The notes under the pieces: model-generated
Seen by the model: the letters and a program-made list of their open reading frames with translations, nothing else
What the model was told of the DNA's origin: nothing
Database searches by the model: none
NCBI GenBank assembly: GCA_037349105.1
Contig: JAYJMM010000090.1
Span: 360,001 to 424,000 of the forward strand
Origin: Limnomonas spitsbergensis
Taxonomy: Eukaryota > Chlorophyta > Chlorophyceae > Chlamydomonadales
DNA length: 64,000 bases
Direction of reading: 5' to 3'
In this document: piece after piece, positions 1 through 12,100 of the stretch
Layout of the letters: every line of letters starts with the position of its first letter
Position numbering within the stretch: the first letter of the stretch is position 1
Position numbers and translations under genes: made by a program

Positions 1-68
1 AAGCAAAATGAAAACCTCCACGTCTCCTACCCTCACCCTGACCTCACCGCACCTGAGAAAAGCCCGTG

Positions 69-116
69 GCCCACTGCGCTTTTTGCCTGCTTCTTGAGCT
101 CCATAAACACCCCCTG
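69..116 (-). repeat. Decoy copy of last exon's 3' edge
   Basis: The segment repeats the 3' end of exon 161-278 (ELKKQAKSAVGHGLF) and ends in its own GT, immediately downstream of the true exon. It is a boundary-spanning tandem duplicate. Confidence 0.75.
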
Positions 117-160
117 TTACAGCCCCGTAACTCAACTTCCCCTCCCCCCACTCGACTCAC

Positions 161-3100
161 CTGTGAATAGCCCGTGGCCCACTGCGCTTTTTGCCTGCTT
201 CTTGAGCTCCGAAAGCTGTGTGAGTAGACGCGCCTCCATGTCAAAGGTGCGAAGCCAAACCAGGGTCCCTGACGTTACCTGCGGCCAGCAAATGAACATG
301 AAGGTTTTAGGGTTTAGGGTTAGGGTTCAGTGCTCAGTTGATAAGCCAAATCAGGGTATCTGACATAACCTGCGGCCAGAAAATGAGCATGAAGGGTTTA
401 GGGTTAGGGTTCAGTGCTCAGTTAATAAGCCTAATCAGTGTATCTGACATAACCTGCGGCCAGAAAATGAGCATGAAGGGTTTAGGGTGAAGGGTTTATT
501 GCTCAGTTAATAAGCCAAATCAGGGTATCTGACATAACCTGCGGCCAGAAAATGAGCATGAAGGGTTTAGGGTGAAGGGTTTATTGCTAGGTTGATAAGC
601 CAAATCAGGGTCTCTGTCCTGACCTGCGGCCAGTAAATGAAGGAACCAGGTACAACTTAAGGGTACAGGGTTTAGGGTTTATTGCTAAGTTGATAAGCCA
701 AATCAGGGTCTCTGTCCTGACCTGCGGCCAGTAAATGAAGGAACCAGGTACAACTTAAGGGTACAGGGTTTAGGGTTTATTGCTAAGTTGATAAGCCAAA
801 TCAGGGTCTCTGTCCTGACCTGCGGCCAGTAAATGAAGGAACCAGGTACAACTTAAGGGTTAAGGGTTCAGATGTGAGACTTACTGCTCAGTTGATAAGC
901 TGAATCAGGGTTTCCGACGTTATATGCAGCCAGAGGAGAACATTAAGGGTCTAGGGTCTGGGGTCTGGGATTAGGGTCTAGGGTTAAGGGTTGAGGATCA
1001 AGGTCTGGGGTTTTGGATTAAAGGTGTAGAGATCAGGCTTGAAGGTGAAGGGAAAATAGCTTAAACATGAAGTCAGGGAGGGGGTCTGGCGCGATTCCCC
1101 GCTAAATGTGCCAAGCAAGATCAAGGTTACGAGTTTAGGGCTCAGGGTTCAGGTTGCTGGGTTCAGGGCTCAGGTTTTAGGGTTCAGGATTTAGGGGTGG
1201 GGAGTGGAAGAGGCACCTCCACATCAAAGATGAGAGGCTAGATCAGGGCCTAAACCCTGAACCCTAAACGAGGCACCTCCACATCATATTTGCGAAGCCA
1301 GATCAGGGCCTTAGGATGTCACATACAGAAGGTGCATGGCGGAAACGGGTAGAGGGCTGTGTGGTTTGGGGTTCCGTCGCAAAGCCAGATCAGGGCCTCA
1401 GACATCAGCCGCAGGAAGTGAACGGAGTTCCTGGATTGGGGGGTTATGGCTTCATCCGCAAGCCAGATCAGGGTTTCAGACATCCCCCACAAGAGGTGCA
1501 TGCAGGAACCAGGATTAGGATATAGGGTTAAGGATTTTGGGGTTCAGCCAGAGGCCCTAGGGTTTCGTGGTTGGGGTTCAGCCACGGGGCTTAGGGTTTC
1601 GGGGTTGAGCTTCAGCCACAGGGATTAGGGTTTCGGGGTTGAGGTTCAGCCAGAGGCCTTAAGGTTTCGGAGTTCAGGTGCAGCCACAGGGATTTTATGA
1701 TTTCGGGGTTGAGGTTCAGCCACAGGCCTTAGGGTTTAGAGGTTGGGGTTCAGCCACAGGGCTTAGGGTTCAGGGGTTGAGGTTCAGCCACAGGGCTTAG
1801 GGTTTAAGGGTTGGGTTTCAGCCACAGGGCTTAGGGGTCAGCTGCTAAGCCAGATCAGGGTCTCAGCCGGTGGCCCTGAACAACAGGCACGGAGGGGCGT
1901 ACTGCCTCGTACCGCTCCATTCAACCTCTTAACCCTCTCTCTGCCTCCACCTCTGCGGTACGGATCGTTCTGCGGCTGTCGCCAGTGCCGGGCGGTGCTG
2001 AACGGCGACCGCCGAGTGGAGTACCGCCTCGTACCGACGCGGTGTTCATCCGACCGAGACGGCCGCTGGCGCCGCCGCCGCTGCTGCTGCTACTAAAGAC
2101 ACTGCTGCTGCTTCCTGGCGGGCCTAAGCCCTGGGAAATGAGGGTGTAGGGTTTGTGATTAAGGCTTTTGGTTTAAGGGCAAAGGGTAAAGGTTTAAGGT
2201 GCAGGGGGGGTGTGAGGAAGGGGAGGGGAATGAGTGACGGCTGGAATGGCTGGAGTGGCGTACCGCCTCGTACCAACGCAATGTTCATGCGACAGAGGCC
2301 GCCGCTGGCGCCGCCGCCGCCGCAGCTGCTGCTGAATGTACTGCTGGTGTTGCCCAGAGGACCTAAGCCCTGGGAATGAGTAGCGGTACGATATGAGGCG
2401 ACCACCCGAGCGGCGTACCGCTACGCTCTGGCGCGGGGTTCATGCGAACAAGGCGACGGCTGCTGGCGCTGCGTACTGCTTAGGGTTTAGGGTTTAGGAT
2501 TTAGGATTTGGTTGTCAGGAGGGCCTATGGCCGGTGCTTAAGGTTGAGAGTTCAGGGTTTAGGGTTGAGGGTTTAAACTAGGATCTTGATCAGTGCTGTG
2601 CCGATGGCGGTCCTAAGGGTGGCTTGTGAGAGGGTTTAAAGGTTAAGGGGTTAAGGGTTGAGAATTGAGGGTTTTAGGGTTACGGTTTTAGGGTTACGAT
2701 TTCATGCCTCACCTGTCGTGATGCATTCCTCCCTGTCTCCATCTCTTGGATCCAGAGGGTGCTGTGCATAAGGCTCAGGGTTACGAGTCCATAATTTAAG
2801 GACGTAAGGATTTAAGAGTTAAGGGTTCAGGGTTTTGGTTTTGATGCCTCGCCTGTCGTGATGCACCTCTCCGTTTCCACCTCTTGGACTCAGAGGGTGC
2901 AGTGCATAAGACGCTCAGGATTACGACTTCATGGTTTGAGGACGTAAATATTTAAAGGTTAAGGGTTCAGGGTTTTGGGTTTGATGCCTCACCTGTCGCG
3001 ATGCACCCTTGCCCGTCTCCACCTCCTGGGCCCTCAGAGCCGCCAGCTTAGAGGGCCAGGCACGCGCGACAGCCATGATTGAGTGCATCTCCTTGGAAAC

Positions 3101-6100
3101 ACCTGAAATGCAAACGGGTTTTGAGGGAGGTTAAGGGTTAAGGGTCTAGGAGACAGGGTACAGGTTTTGGGGGGAGGGGGCAAAGTTGAGGGGGAAGGGG
3201 CAGGGTTTAGTGCTGAGGGGGCAGGATTTGGGCTTTAGGGGCAGCGTTTAGGGGGGGACAGTGCTGCCAGCTAAGAGCGCCAGGCACGTGTGACGGCCAT
3301 GGTTGAGGGTTGAGGGTCTAGGAGAGGGGGTGCAGGGTTCAAGGGGGAGTTTAATAAAATATATTTAAAAAATAAACAAAAAGATGGTGTGTTTTGCACC
3401 TGCCCACTTGCCTGTCAGCCTGCCTGCCGACCTTGCGGCCTGGCTCCCGTTGGCGGGCACCTGCCGACCTGGCTCCCATTGGCGGAAAATGTCCAGTTTT
3501 CCATTTTGTGTGGCTCAGCTACAGTTCAGCTACAGATAAACTAGGCTTCAGCCACAGTTCAGCTACAGACAAACTGGGCTTCAGCCACAGTTCAGCTACC
3601 CTGCATCCTCCGGCCGGTGGCCCCACGTGCGGCCAGCCATGCTGCTCAGGCCTGAGTCTGCAGAACAGTGGAGGTTGAAAACCCCAATCGGGCCTTTGGG
3701 TGGGGCGGCGGGGCGACGGCGGGGCCGGCTGAAGGTTGGGGGGAACAGAGGGGGAAATAAAATAAAATTTGAAATTTTATATATTATACCGTATGAAATA
3801 ATAATAATAATAATTAAATCAATGCAGAGGACCGTAGCTCACCGTCCATTGTAGCCGACAAAGAACCCAGGATCCGGAGCAGGTTTGGCACGACCCGGAG
3901 CAGCGCATCCGCCCGCCCGCCGCCGCCGCCGCCGCCGTCGTGCCCTGCTTGCTGCCGCTGCCGTTGCTGCTGCCTGCCGGCGGGCGCGGCGCAGCAGCAC
4001 TCGTCCAGCGAGCGGATGGCTGCCTGAGTCAGACGGGGCGCACGCGTGACCTGGTCGTCGGAGAGCAGCACCAGGAGCAGCAGCTGTCGGAAGGCGTCGA
4101 GGCCGTCCTTCTGGTGTAGCCCGCGACCGACCTGGCAACGTGTGTGTGGGGGAATGCGTCAGGGGGAAAGGGTCAACAGCAGCAGCAGAAGTAGCAACAG
4201 CAGCAGGAACAGCAGCAGCAGCAGCAGCTGTCCGAAGGCGTCCGTGCTTCTGCTGCAGCCCGCGACCGACCTGGCAATGTGTGTGTAGGCGTGCGTCAGG
4301 GGGAAAGGGTCAACAGCAGCAGCAACAGCAACAGCAATAGCAGCAGCAGCAGCAACAGCAACAGCAGCAGCAGCAGCAACGGCAGCAGCAACGGCAGCAG
4401 CAGCAGCAGCAGCATCTGTCGGACGGCGTCCATGCCGTGCTTCAGGTGCAGCCCGCGACCTACCTGGCAATGTGCGTGTGTGTGCGTGTGCCAGGGGGAA
4501 AGGGTCAACAGCAACAGCAGCAGCAGCTGGTGGCGGAAGGCGTAGAAAGGGAAGGGTTTAGGGCTCATGACGCGCCTGGCGTTGGCGGATTTAGTGTTCA
4601 GGGTTTAGGTTGAGGGCTCATGGCGCGCCTGGCGTTGGCGGATTTAGTGTTAAGGGTTTAGGTTGAGGGCTCATGACGCGCCTGGCGTTGGCGGATTTAG
4701 GGTTAAGGGTTAAGGTTGAGGGCTCATGACGCGTCTGGCGTTGGCGGATTTAGGGTTAAGGGTTTAGGTTGAGGGCTCATGATGCGCCTGGCGCTGGAGG
4801 CTCTCTGTGTCGGTTGTTGTGTCCATAATTTGGGTTTCAGGATTTAGGCTCCAGGATTTAGTTTCAAGGATGCAGGCTATGGGTCGGGGTGGGGTGGGGG
4901 GGAGGATGCACCTGGTGCTTGAGATTTGCCAATCTACTTTCATGTTCCAGGGTTGTATTTGCAGAATATAGGTCAGGGGTAGAGGGTTCACACACATGGG
5001 GATTTAGGGTTAAGGGTGTGGGTTTGGTGTTGGGTTTGATGTGGGTTAGGTGTGGGTTGGGTGTGGGTTTGGTGTGGGTTTGATGTGGGTTTGATGTGGG
5101 TTTGGTGTGGGTTTGATGTGGGTATGATGTGGGTTTGATGTTGGGTTTGGTATGGGTTTGATGTGGGTTTGATGTTGGGTTTGATGTGGGTTTGATGTGG
5201 GTTTGATGTGGGTTTGATGTGGGTTTGATGTGAGCTCGATGTTGGGTTTGATGTGGGTTTGATGTGGGTTTGATGTGGGTTTGATGTGGGTTTGATGTGG
5301 GTTCGATGTGGGTTTGATGTGGGTTCGATGTGGGTTTTGATGTGAGCTCGATGTTGGGTTTGATGTGGGTTTGATGTGGGTTTGATGTGGGTTTGATGTG
5401 GGTTTGATGTGGGTTTGATGTGGGTTTGATGTTGGTTTGATGTGGGTTTGGTGTGGGTTTGATGTGGGTTTGATGTGGGTTTGATGTGAGTTTGATGTGG
5501 GTTTGATGTGGGTTTGATGTGGATTTCATGTGGGTTTGATGTGTGTTTGATGTGGGTTTGATGTGGGTTTGATGTGTGTTTGATGTTGGGTTTGATGTGG
5601 GTTTGATGCGAGTTCGATGTTGGGTTTGATGATATTTGATGTTATGTCTCAACTTTGAGATGAACCGAATTATGAAACAAAGCGCTTTCATTGAAGAATT
5701 ATGATGTTTCACTTCAGTCTGTTTCTGACCCCAAACCCCCACCGGGTGATGAGCTTTTAGAAAGTCCCCCAAATGGAGTCATGGTAGAATTAAGGTTTCT
5801 GGAAAATTAAAATAAACACTGTCGCCAAGGGGGTTTTAGGGTTTTAGGGTTCAGGGTTTTAGGGTTTTAGGGTTCAGGGTGTATGCTTAGGGTTTAAGGT
5901 GTACGCTTAGGGCTAGGGTGCATCCTTAGGGTCTAATGGGTATGCTTATGGTTAACGGTGTATGCTTAGGGTTTAAGGTGTACGCTTAGGGCTAGGGTGC
6001 ATCCTTAGGGTCTAATGGGTATGCTTATGGTTAACGGTGTATGCTTAGGGTTTAGGGTGTACGCTTAGGGCTAGGGTGCATCCTTAGGGTTAAGATCTTT

Positions 6101-9100
6101 GGGATCAGCGCTGAGTTTTCACCGTCTGTGTGTCTCACCGGCAATGGTGCGGATGTGGCTAAGGCTTCAAGCTGCGCTATTTCCTTAATCTCCACGCCCT
6201 TATAGGGCGTAGCTTTCTTTCTTTCTTTTGTGTCTCACCTGGCGCCTGAGGCTCGCCGTGTTGGCCTCGAGGTTCTCTTTCGAGTACGGGTCACGAGAGG
6301 CGGTGGTCTCCTCGGCGTACAGGGACATGTACTGCCTGCACAGCGAGCGGTACAACGGGCGATACAGCTATTCTGATGTTCATTTAGTAGCACGGGGTTG
6401 TCATGAACACTGTTTGATACGGCATGGTACGATTAAGTGCAGTACAATAGGGTACGTCACAGTACAGAGCAGGACACTACGGTACAGTTCAATGCCTTAT
6501 GGCATGTTAACATACAGTGTGATGCAGTACGGCGCATCAAACAGTGTAGTACCAGTGCATGATCAGACCTAGCTGTGCTGATGCTGAAGAAACATCCCTC
6601 ATAGAGCGTCTCCCAGGCAACTTCCGCAAAACTGTACATCTCAACGCATCCAATGCGGTACAGTACCGAATGCTGTACAGTATGGTAAATAAGCGGTACG
6701 GTGTGGTAATACACATGGTTTGGTATGGTACCGCCAATCCACCTGGCCGTGCTGATGTTGAAGAAGTATCCCTGGAAAAGTGCCTCGTACGGCAGGGTCG
6801 CGTAATGGGACATCTGGTCGTACCCCACGCGGCTCTTCTCCAAGCTGCGAGGGAGGGCACAGGTGCCGCACACCGTTACATCTCAACGTGTCCAATGCGG
6901 TAAGGTTCCGCAAGCAGTACATTGTGGTACTGTATGCGGTACGGTATGGTAAGACCTGGTCGTACCCCACGCGGTTCTTCTCCAAGCTGTGAGGGAGGGC
7001 ACAGGTGCGCAGCGTCCTTTACTAATGGGGTTTCTGGTCGTACTCGGACGCAGCGCTTCTCCAAGCTGTAAGGAAGGGCACACAAAATGCAATTGCGCCA
7101 TAGTTCAGAAATCGTGCAAGTAATAACGGTCCCTCACTGCACACAAAGACACTCAATGTCACTTATTTTGTGTTCCTTTCGGCATCCCCTCATGGCAGCA
7201 TCTTGCATTTCTCGACATCTGCCCTGCACTGCTTGCTGCCTTTCTTTCTTGCTGCATGCATCGTGCACTGCTTGCCGTCTCGCAGCCCACCTGTGTTGTT
7301 GCGTCGCCATTCAAATGTGTACAACGCGCGACAGCTAGGACCTTCCTCTCCTTCTTGGCATCCCCTCATGGCAGCATCTAAACACAAACTTTCAACCCTG
7401 AACCCTAACCTTGAACCCTGGCGGCATTCCCTCATGGCAGCTCTTTAACCCTAAAGCCTGAAGCCTGTCCGCATTCCCTCATGGCAGCTCTTAAACCCTA
7501 AAGCCTGAAGCCTGTCCGCATTCCTCATGGCAGCATCTCGTATTTCTCGACACAACCATGCCCTCCTCAAGATTCGTGCCACCCTTTCCAATGGATCCCT
7601 CGGTGGCTCATTTACAATCATGAATGCCTCCCGCATTCACAGGTTACCTCATGGTGTCTTCGACACCGTACTCCTGCTTGGATGCTCCCTAATGTCAAAA
7701 AATCGCCAAAAATCACCACTCTAGAGAATCCGTGATCCCTTGTCCACACCCCTTATGTCCATGCCCTTGTCCACACCCCTTGTGTCTACACCCAGTGTCC
7801 ACACCCATAGGTGTCCTTGGAGTTGAGTTTTTTGAAGGCAAGTCTCTTCAGGGGCAGGGGATGCGGCTTGCCTGACCTTTGTGTTGCTGTTCTTGTTGTT
7901 TGGAAGGTGAACTCGCTTTCCTTTCTTTCCTCTTGTGCCTTCTCCCTTGACTTTCCTAGCTGGCTTCATGTTTGCTGACGTGGCCGAGCTTCATTTTAGC
8001 AAAGCGGTGTCATAACTTTATTAACCCATAGGTGTCCGTCAGGTAACCACTGCCGCCCTTCCTTATTACAGGTTTTTACGGCCGGGTTGGGTAAGGGGCC
8101 AGCGTGAGACGACAAACGCGTCAAGAGGGTTTCAGGGTTCTGAGGGTTACAAACCACGATTTTATAAAACAAGATTTTTTTTAAAGCCACGCTTTGTAGC
8201 GTCTTCTTACTCTCTTTTTCTCTCCATTGTCACAGCTTCCGTAGCTTAGTGGCAAAGCGCTCCCTTCGTAAGGGAGAGATCGCGAGTTCAATCCTCGCCG
8301 GGAGCATTGTTCATCATAGCATCTTCGATTTTTCAACGAATGTAAAATATTTAAAGCGAAGAAGATGGGCAGCGCGGGACGTGCTCAGTCTATCAGCAAC
8401 CTTACGAATCTGCCGCCCTCATCCACACTTTTAGGCCGGATATATGGAGCGATGGAGTTGTTGCAACACGTCACGTCATACATCGCCCCTACCCTCTACA
8501 TTTCCAAATGTTACTATGGAGGGGGCACATTCTCGCCCCACCCGCGAAGTGCACCTCAGTCCACGCCTTACACCATGCACCTTCCACACTTCCACACCTG
8601 GAGTGGTGGAAGAAGTACGTTTTGGATGCCACCTTGAAATGCATCTGAGCGGGTGCATGTGACGACGCACCCCCAGCGTCCGCGGTGGCCTTGGGGGATG
8701 GGTCGATCATGGCCACGCACCGCATGTGGATGCACTTGTTTCCCAACACAAGCCTAATGTAGGAGGAGCGGGGGCAAAGGTTTCATTAAGGGGCAGAGAA
8801 TGCGAAAGATGCATTTCAAGTGGGGGTCGATCATGGCCACGCACCGCATGTGGATGCACTTGTTTCCCAACACAAGTCAAAGGGGGAAGGAGAGGGTGGG
8901 CTAGGTTTCAAACTAGGGACAGGGCATGTGAGATTGTGGATGATGCATTTGATGGGGGGACAGTCACGGCCAGCCACCACCTGTGGATACATGTGCTTCC
9001 CAACCAGTGCTGTGCAATTGCGCCGCAATTCAGAAATCATGCAAGTAATAACGGTCTCTCACTGGTAAAAGTAGCTGAATTTGCCTTGAAATTACGGTGA

Positions 9101-12100
9101 CTGAAACGCAGCTACATAATTCAGCCACCGTAAGGACCCTAATCGGCACAGCACTGTTGCCAACACCCTCTGATAGGCCGCACTAGGTATAATCCCAATC
9201 AGACCTTTGGCGGCCGTGAGGCTTTCGAGGGCCGAAACCCAGGGCCGGGGGGAGTAACGACATCCATACTCAAACATGTGCTTTGCGCTTTAGGCCACAA
9301 TCCGATGAGCCCTACCTGAACCCTAAATCCTTGATTCTATGAGCCTTCAGCCCTGAACCCTAAACCATTTATTCTATGAGCCTTCAGCCCTAAACCCTCA
9401 ATAATTGATTATATGAGCCTTCAGCCCTAAACCCTCATTAATTGATTATATGAGCCTTCAGCCCTAAACCCGAAACCCTCAATAATTGATTCTATCAGCC
9501 TTCAGCCCTAAACCCTAAACCATTGATTCTATGAGCCTTCAGCCCTAAACCCTAAACCATTGATGTATGAGCCTTCAGCCCTGAGCCCTAAACCCTACAT
9601 CTTAAACCCTAAATTCTTACATCATTGGTTATGAGCCCTACACCCTCAACCCTCCACACACCCTTCCCATAACTCACCTCATCGCAGACTTGTCGAAATC
9701 GTCGGGGGAGTTATAGATATCCGACAAGGAGAAGAACTGGTAGAAGGGTGCCTTGCTGCCTACGTCATGTGAGGGGGGGGGGGGGGAGGGTTTGGGGTGA
9801 AGGGTTGAGGGTTGAGGGTTTGGGGTCAAGGGGGGGCCTGGTAGAACGGTGCCTTGCTACCTGCGTTGTATGAGGCGGGGGGGGGGATGGGGAAGGGGGG
9901 AGGGGAGGAGGGGGGAGACTGGTAGAAGGGTGCCTTGCTACCTGCGTTGTATGAGGCGGGGGGGGTATGGGGAAGGTTTGAGGGGAGGAGGGGGGAGACT
10001 GGTAGAAGGGTGCCTTGCTACCTGCGTTGTATGAGGGGGGGGGATGGGGAAGGGGTGAGGGGAGGAGGGGGGAGACTGGTAGAAGGGTGCCTTGCTACCT
10101 GCGTTGTATGAGGGGGGGGGGGATGGGGAAGGGGGGAGGGGGGAGACTGGTAAAAGGGTGCCTTGCTACCTGCGTCAAGTAAGGGAGGGGTGGATGGGGA
10201 AGGTTTGGGGGGAGGAGGGGGGAGACTGGTGGAAGGGTGCCTTGCTACCTGCATGCGCCATACGCATGATTTCTTCTGTGGCATGCACGTGCATTTTAAA
10301 AGCAAACAGGGGCCATGTGTGCGACAGGCTTGGATTTATAAGGAGCTTGGGGGCCTAGGGAGCTTTGGTGCCATGAGGGGAAGGGGAGGGGGAAGGGAAT
10401 GCAAGACCACTGAAACAGAATCTTCATACCCAGGACTGCGGGGGGGTCCACTCATGCCCAGCAGTATGGAGACTTGCCTCGTAGCAAAATATGTGTGGGT
10501 CCCTTTCACACCCAGGAAGTGTGGGGATTTGTCTGTATGCCTGGGAGTGCAAGGGGAGCCCAACGCATGCCCAGAAGTTTGGAGATTTGCCTTGATGGGG
10601 GTCCCATTCATACCCAGGGGATTGGCCTCGATGGCACGAAGTGTGGGGGCGTGCCTTCACACCCCAAAGTGTGGGGCTCACCTTCATACACCTGTGACGG
10701 GGCATCGGTGAAGGCAAGCCCGTCCACAAAGTACACGGGGACCTGATGGATGTCCTCTAGGTCTGTCAGCACCTGAAGGGGGGATGGGATTTCGGGAGTA
10801 GAGGGGGGGGGGGGGGGGGGATGCTTGACCCCGAAATGTAAGATAACTATGTGACGGAAACATTCCAGGATTTGACGGATGGCCATAGGTCTGTCTGCAT
10901 CTGAAGGGAAAATGCGGTTTAGAAAGCGAATGAGGTAAATCCTGAACCCTTATCCTGAAAACCATGAATCCTGGACGCTAATCCTGAAACATATATCCTG
11001 AACCCTAAATCCTGAACAACAATCAGAGAATCAATGTCACAGCCGCGAGTCTGGAGGGATAGAGCGTAAACCCTCGGCTCTTAACCCCCCTCCAAAAATA
11101 TATACGCACTCTCAACCCCAAATATAAACTTGGCGAGCGAGACAAGGGATCGAGCGCTTAATTCCTTCGGTTGGCCTTCTGACCATCGTCGCTCGCCCAA
11201 CCTTCGACGTTTTTGTGAACATGCCGTATCGACCATGTTTGTCTGAAAAGCTGTACAATGTGCATGCCTTGAGAGTTTTTATTTGTTTGCCGCACATGAT
11301 GCGTCGGCAACTCCAGGTAACTGAACGATAATAAGCTTAATTAGGTATTATAAGCTATTAGGTCTGAGGGGGTACAATAAACTAGGTATGGCGAGACACC
11401 AGTAAGGGGTGCAATTCTGCAGGGGGGGGGGGGATGATTTCTGAACCCTAAACCTTAAACCCTGAACCCTAAACAATGAACTAGGTATGAAAAGGGTACG
11501 ATTCTGGAAAGGGCACTTGTTCCCAAGCTGGTTGACGAAGATGCGTGCCGCCTCCTGGTTTCACACTCCACACTCCTCTGTACACACTTTGCACATGCTC
11601 CTCAACTGGCCCATGAAGATGCATACCGCCGCCTCCGGTCAAACACTCCAAACGTCACACTATCCACACTCTGCCCTACCTGTCCGTATACTTGTGCACT
11701 GCAACCAATCTCCACACATTCCACACTTTGCCGCACCTAATCCATGAAGATGCGTACCACCGCCTCCTGTCAAACACTCAAAACTTCACACTGTCCACAC
11801 TCTGCCCTAACTGTCCATGTACTGGCCCACTGCAACAACTTTCCACACTTTCCACACTTTGTCTAACCTGGTCCATGAAGGTCCAAACCGCCTCCTCCAG
11901 TTCCATATTCAAAACTGCACACAATACGAATTCCGCCCCACCTATCCACACTGCAACCACTCTCCACACATTCCTCACTTGGCCTCACCTGATCCAAAAA
12001 GATGCGTACCGCCTCCTCCAGTCGTACGCCCTTCACAATGATGTCTGATCGCATTGAAAGCTCCGGGAATGGCATAGTGGAAGGGCGCCAGACAGCAGCC

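Noticed and set aside
4864..5772. 302-codon His-Gln-Thr repeat protein
   Set aside because: Translation of a 12-bp GTGGGTTTGATG minisatellite in an intron; no independent coding signal.
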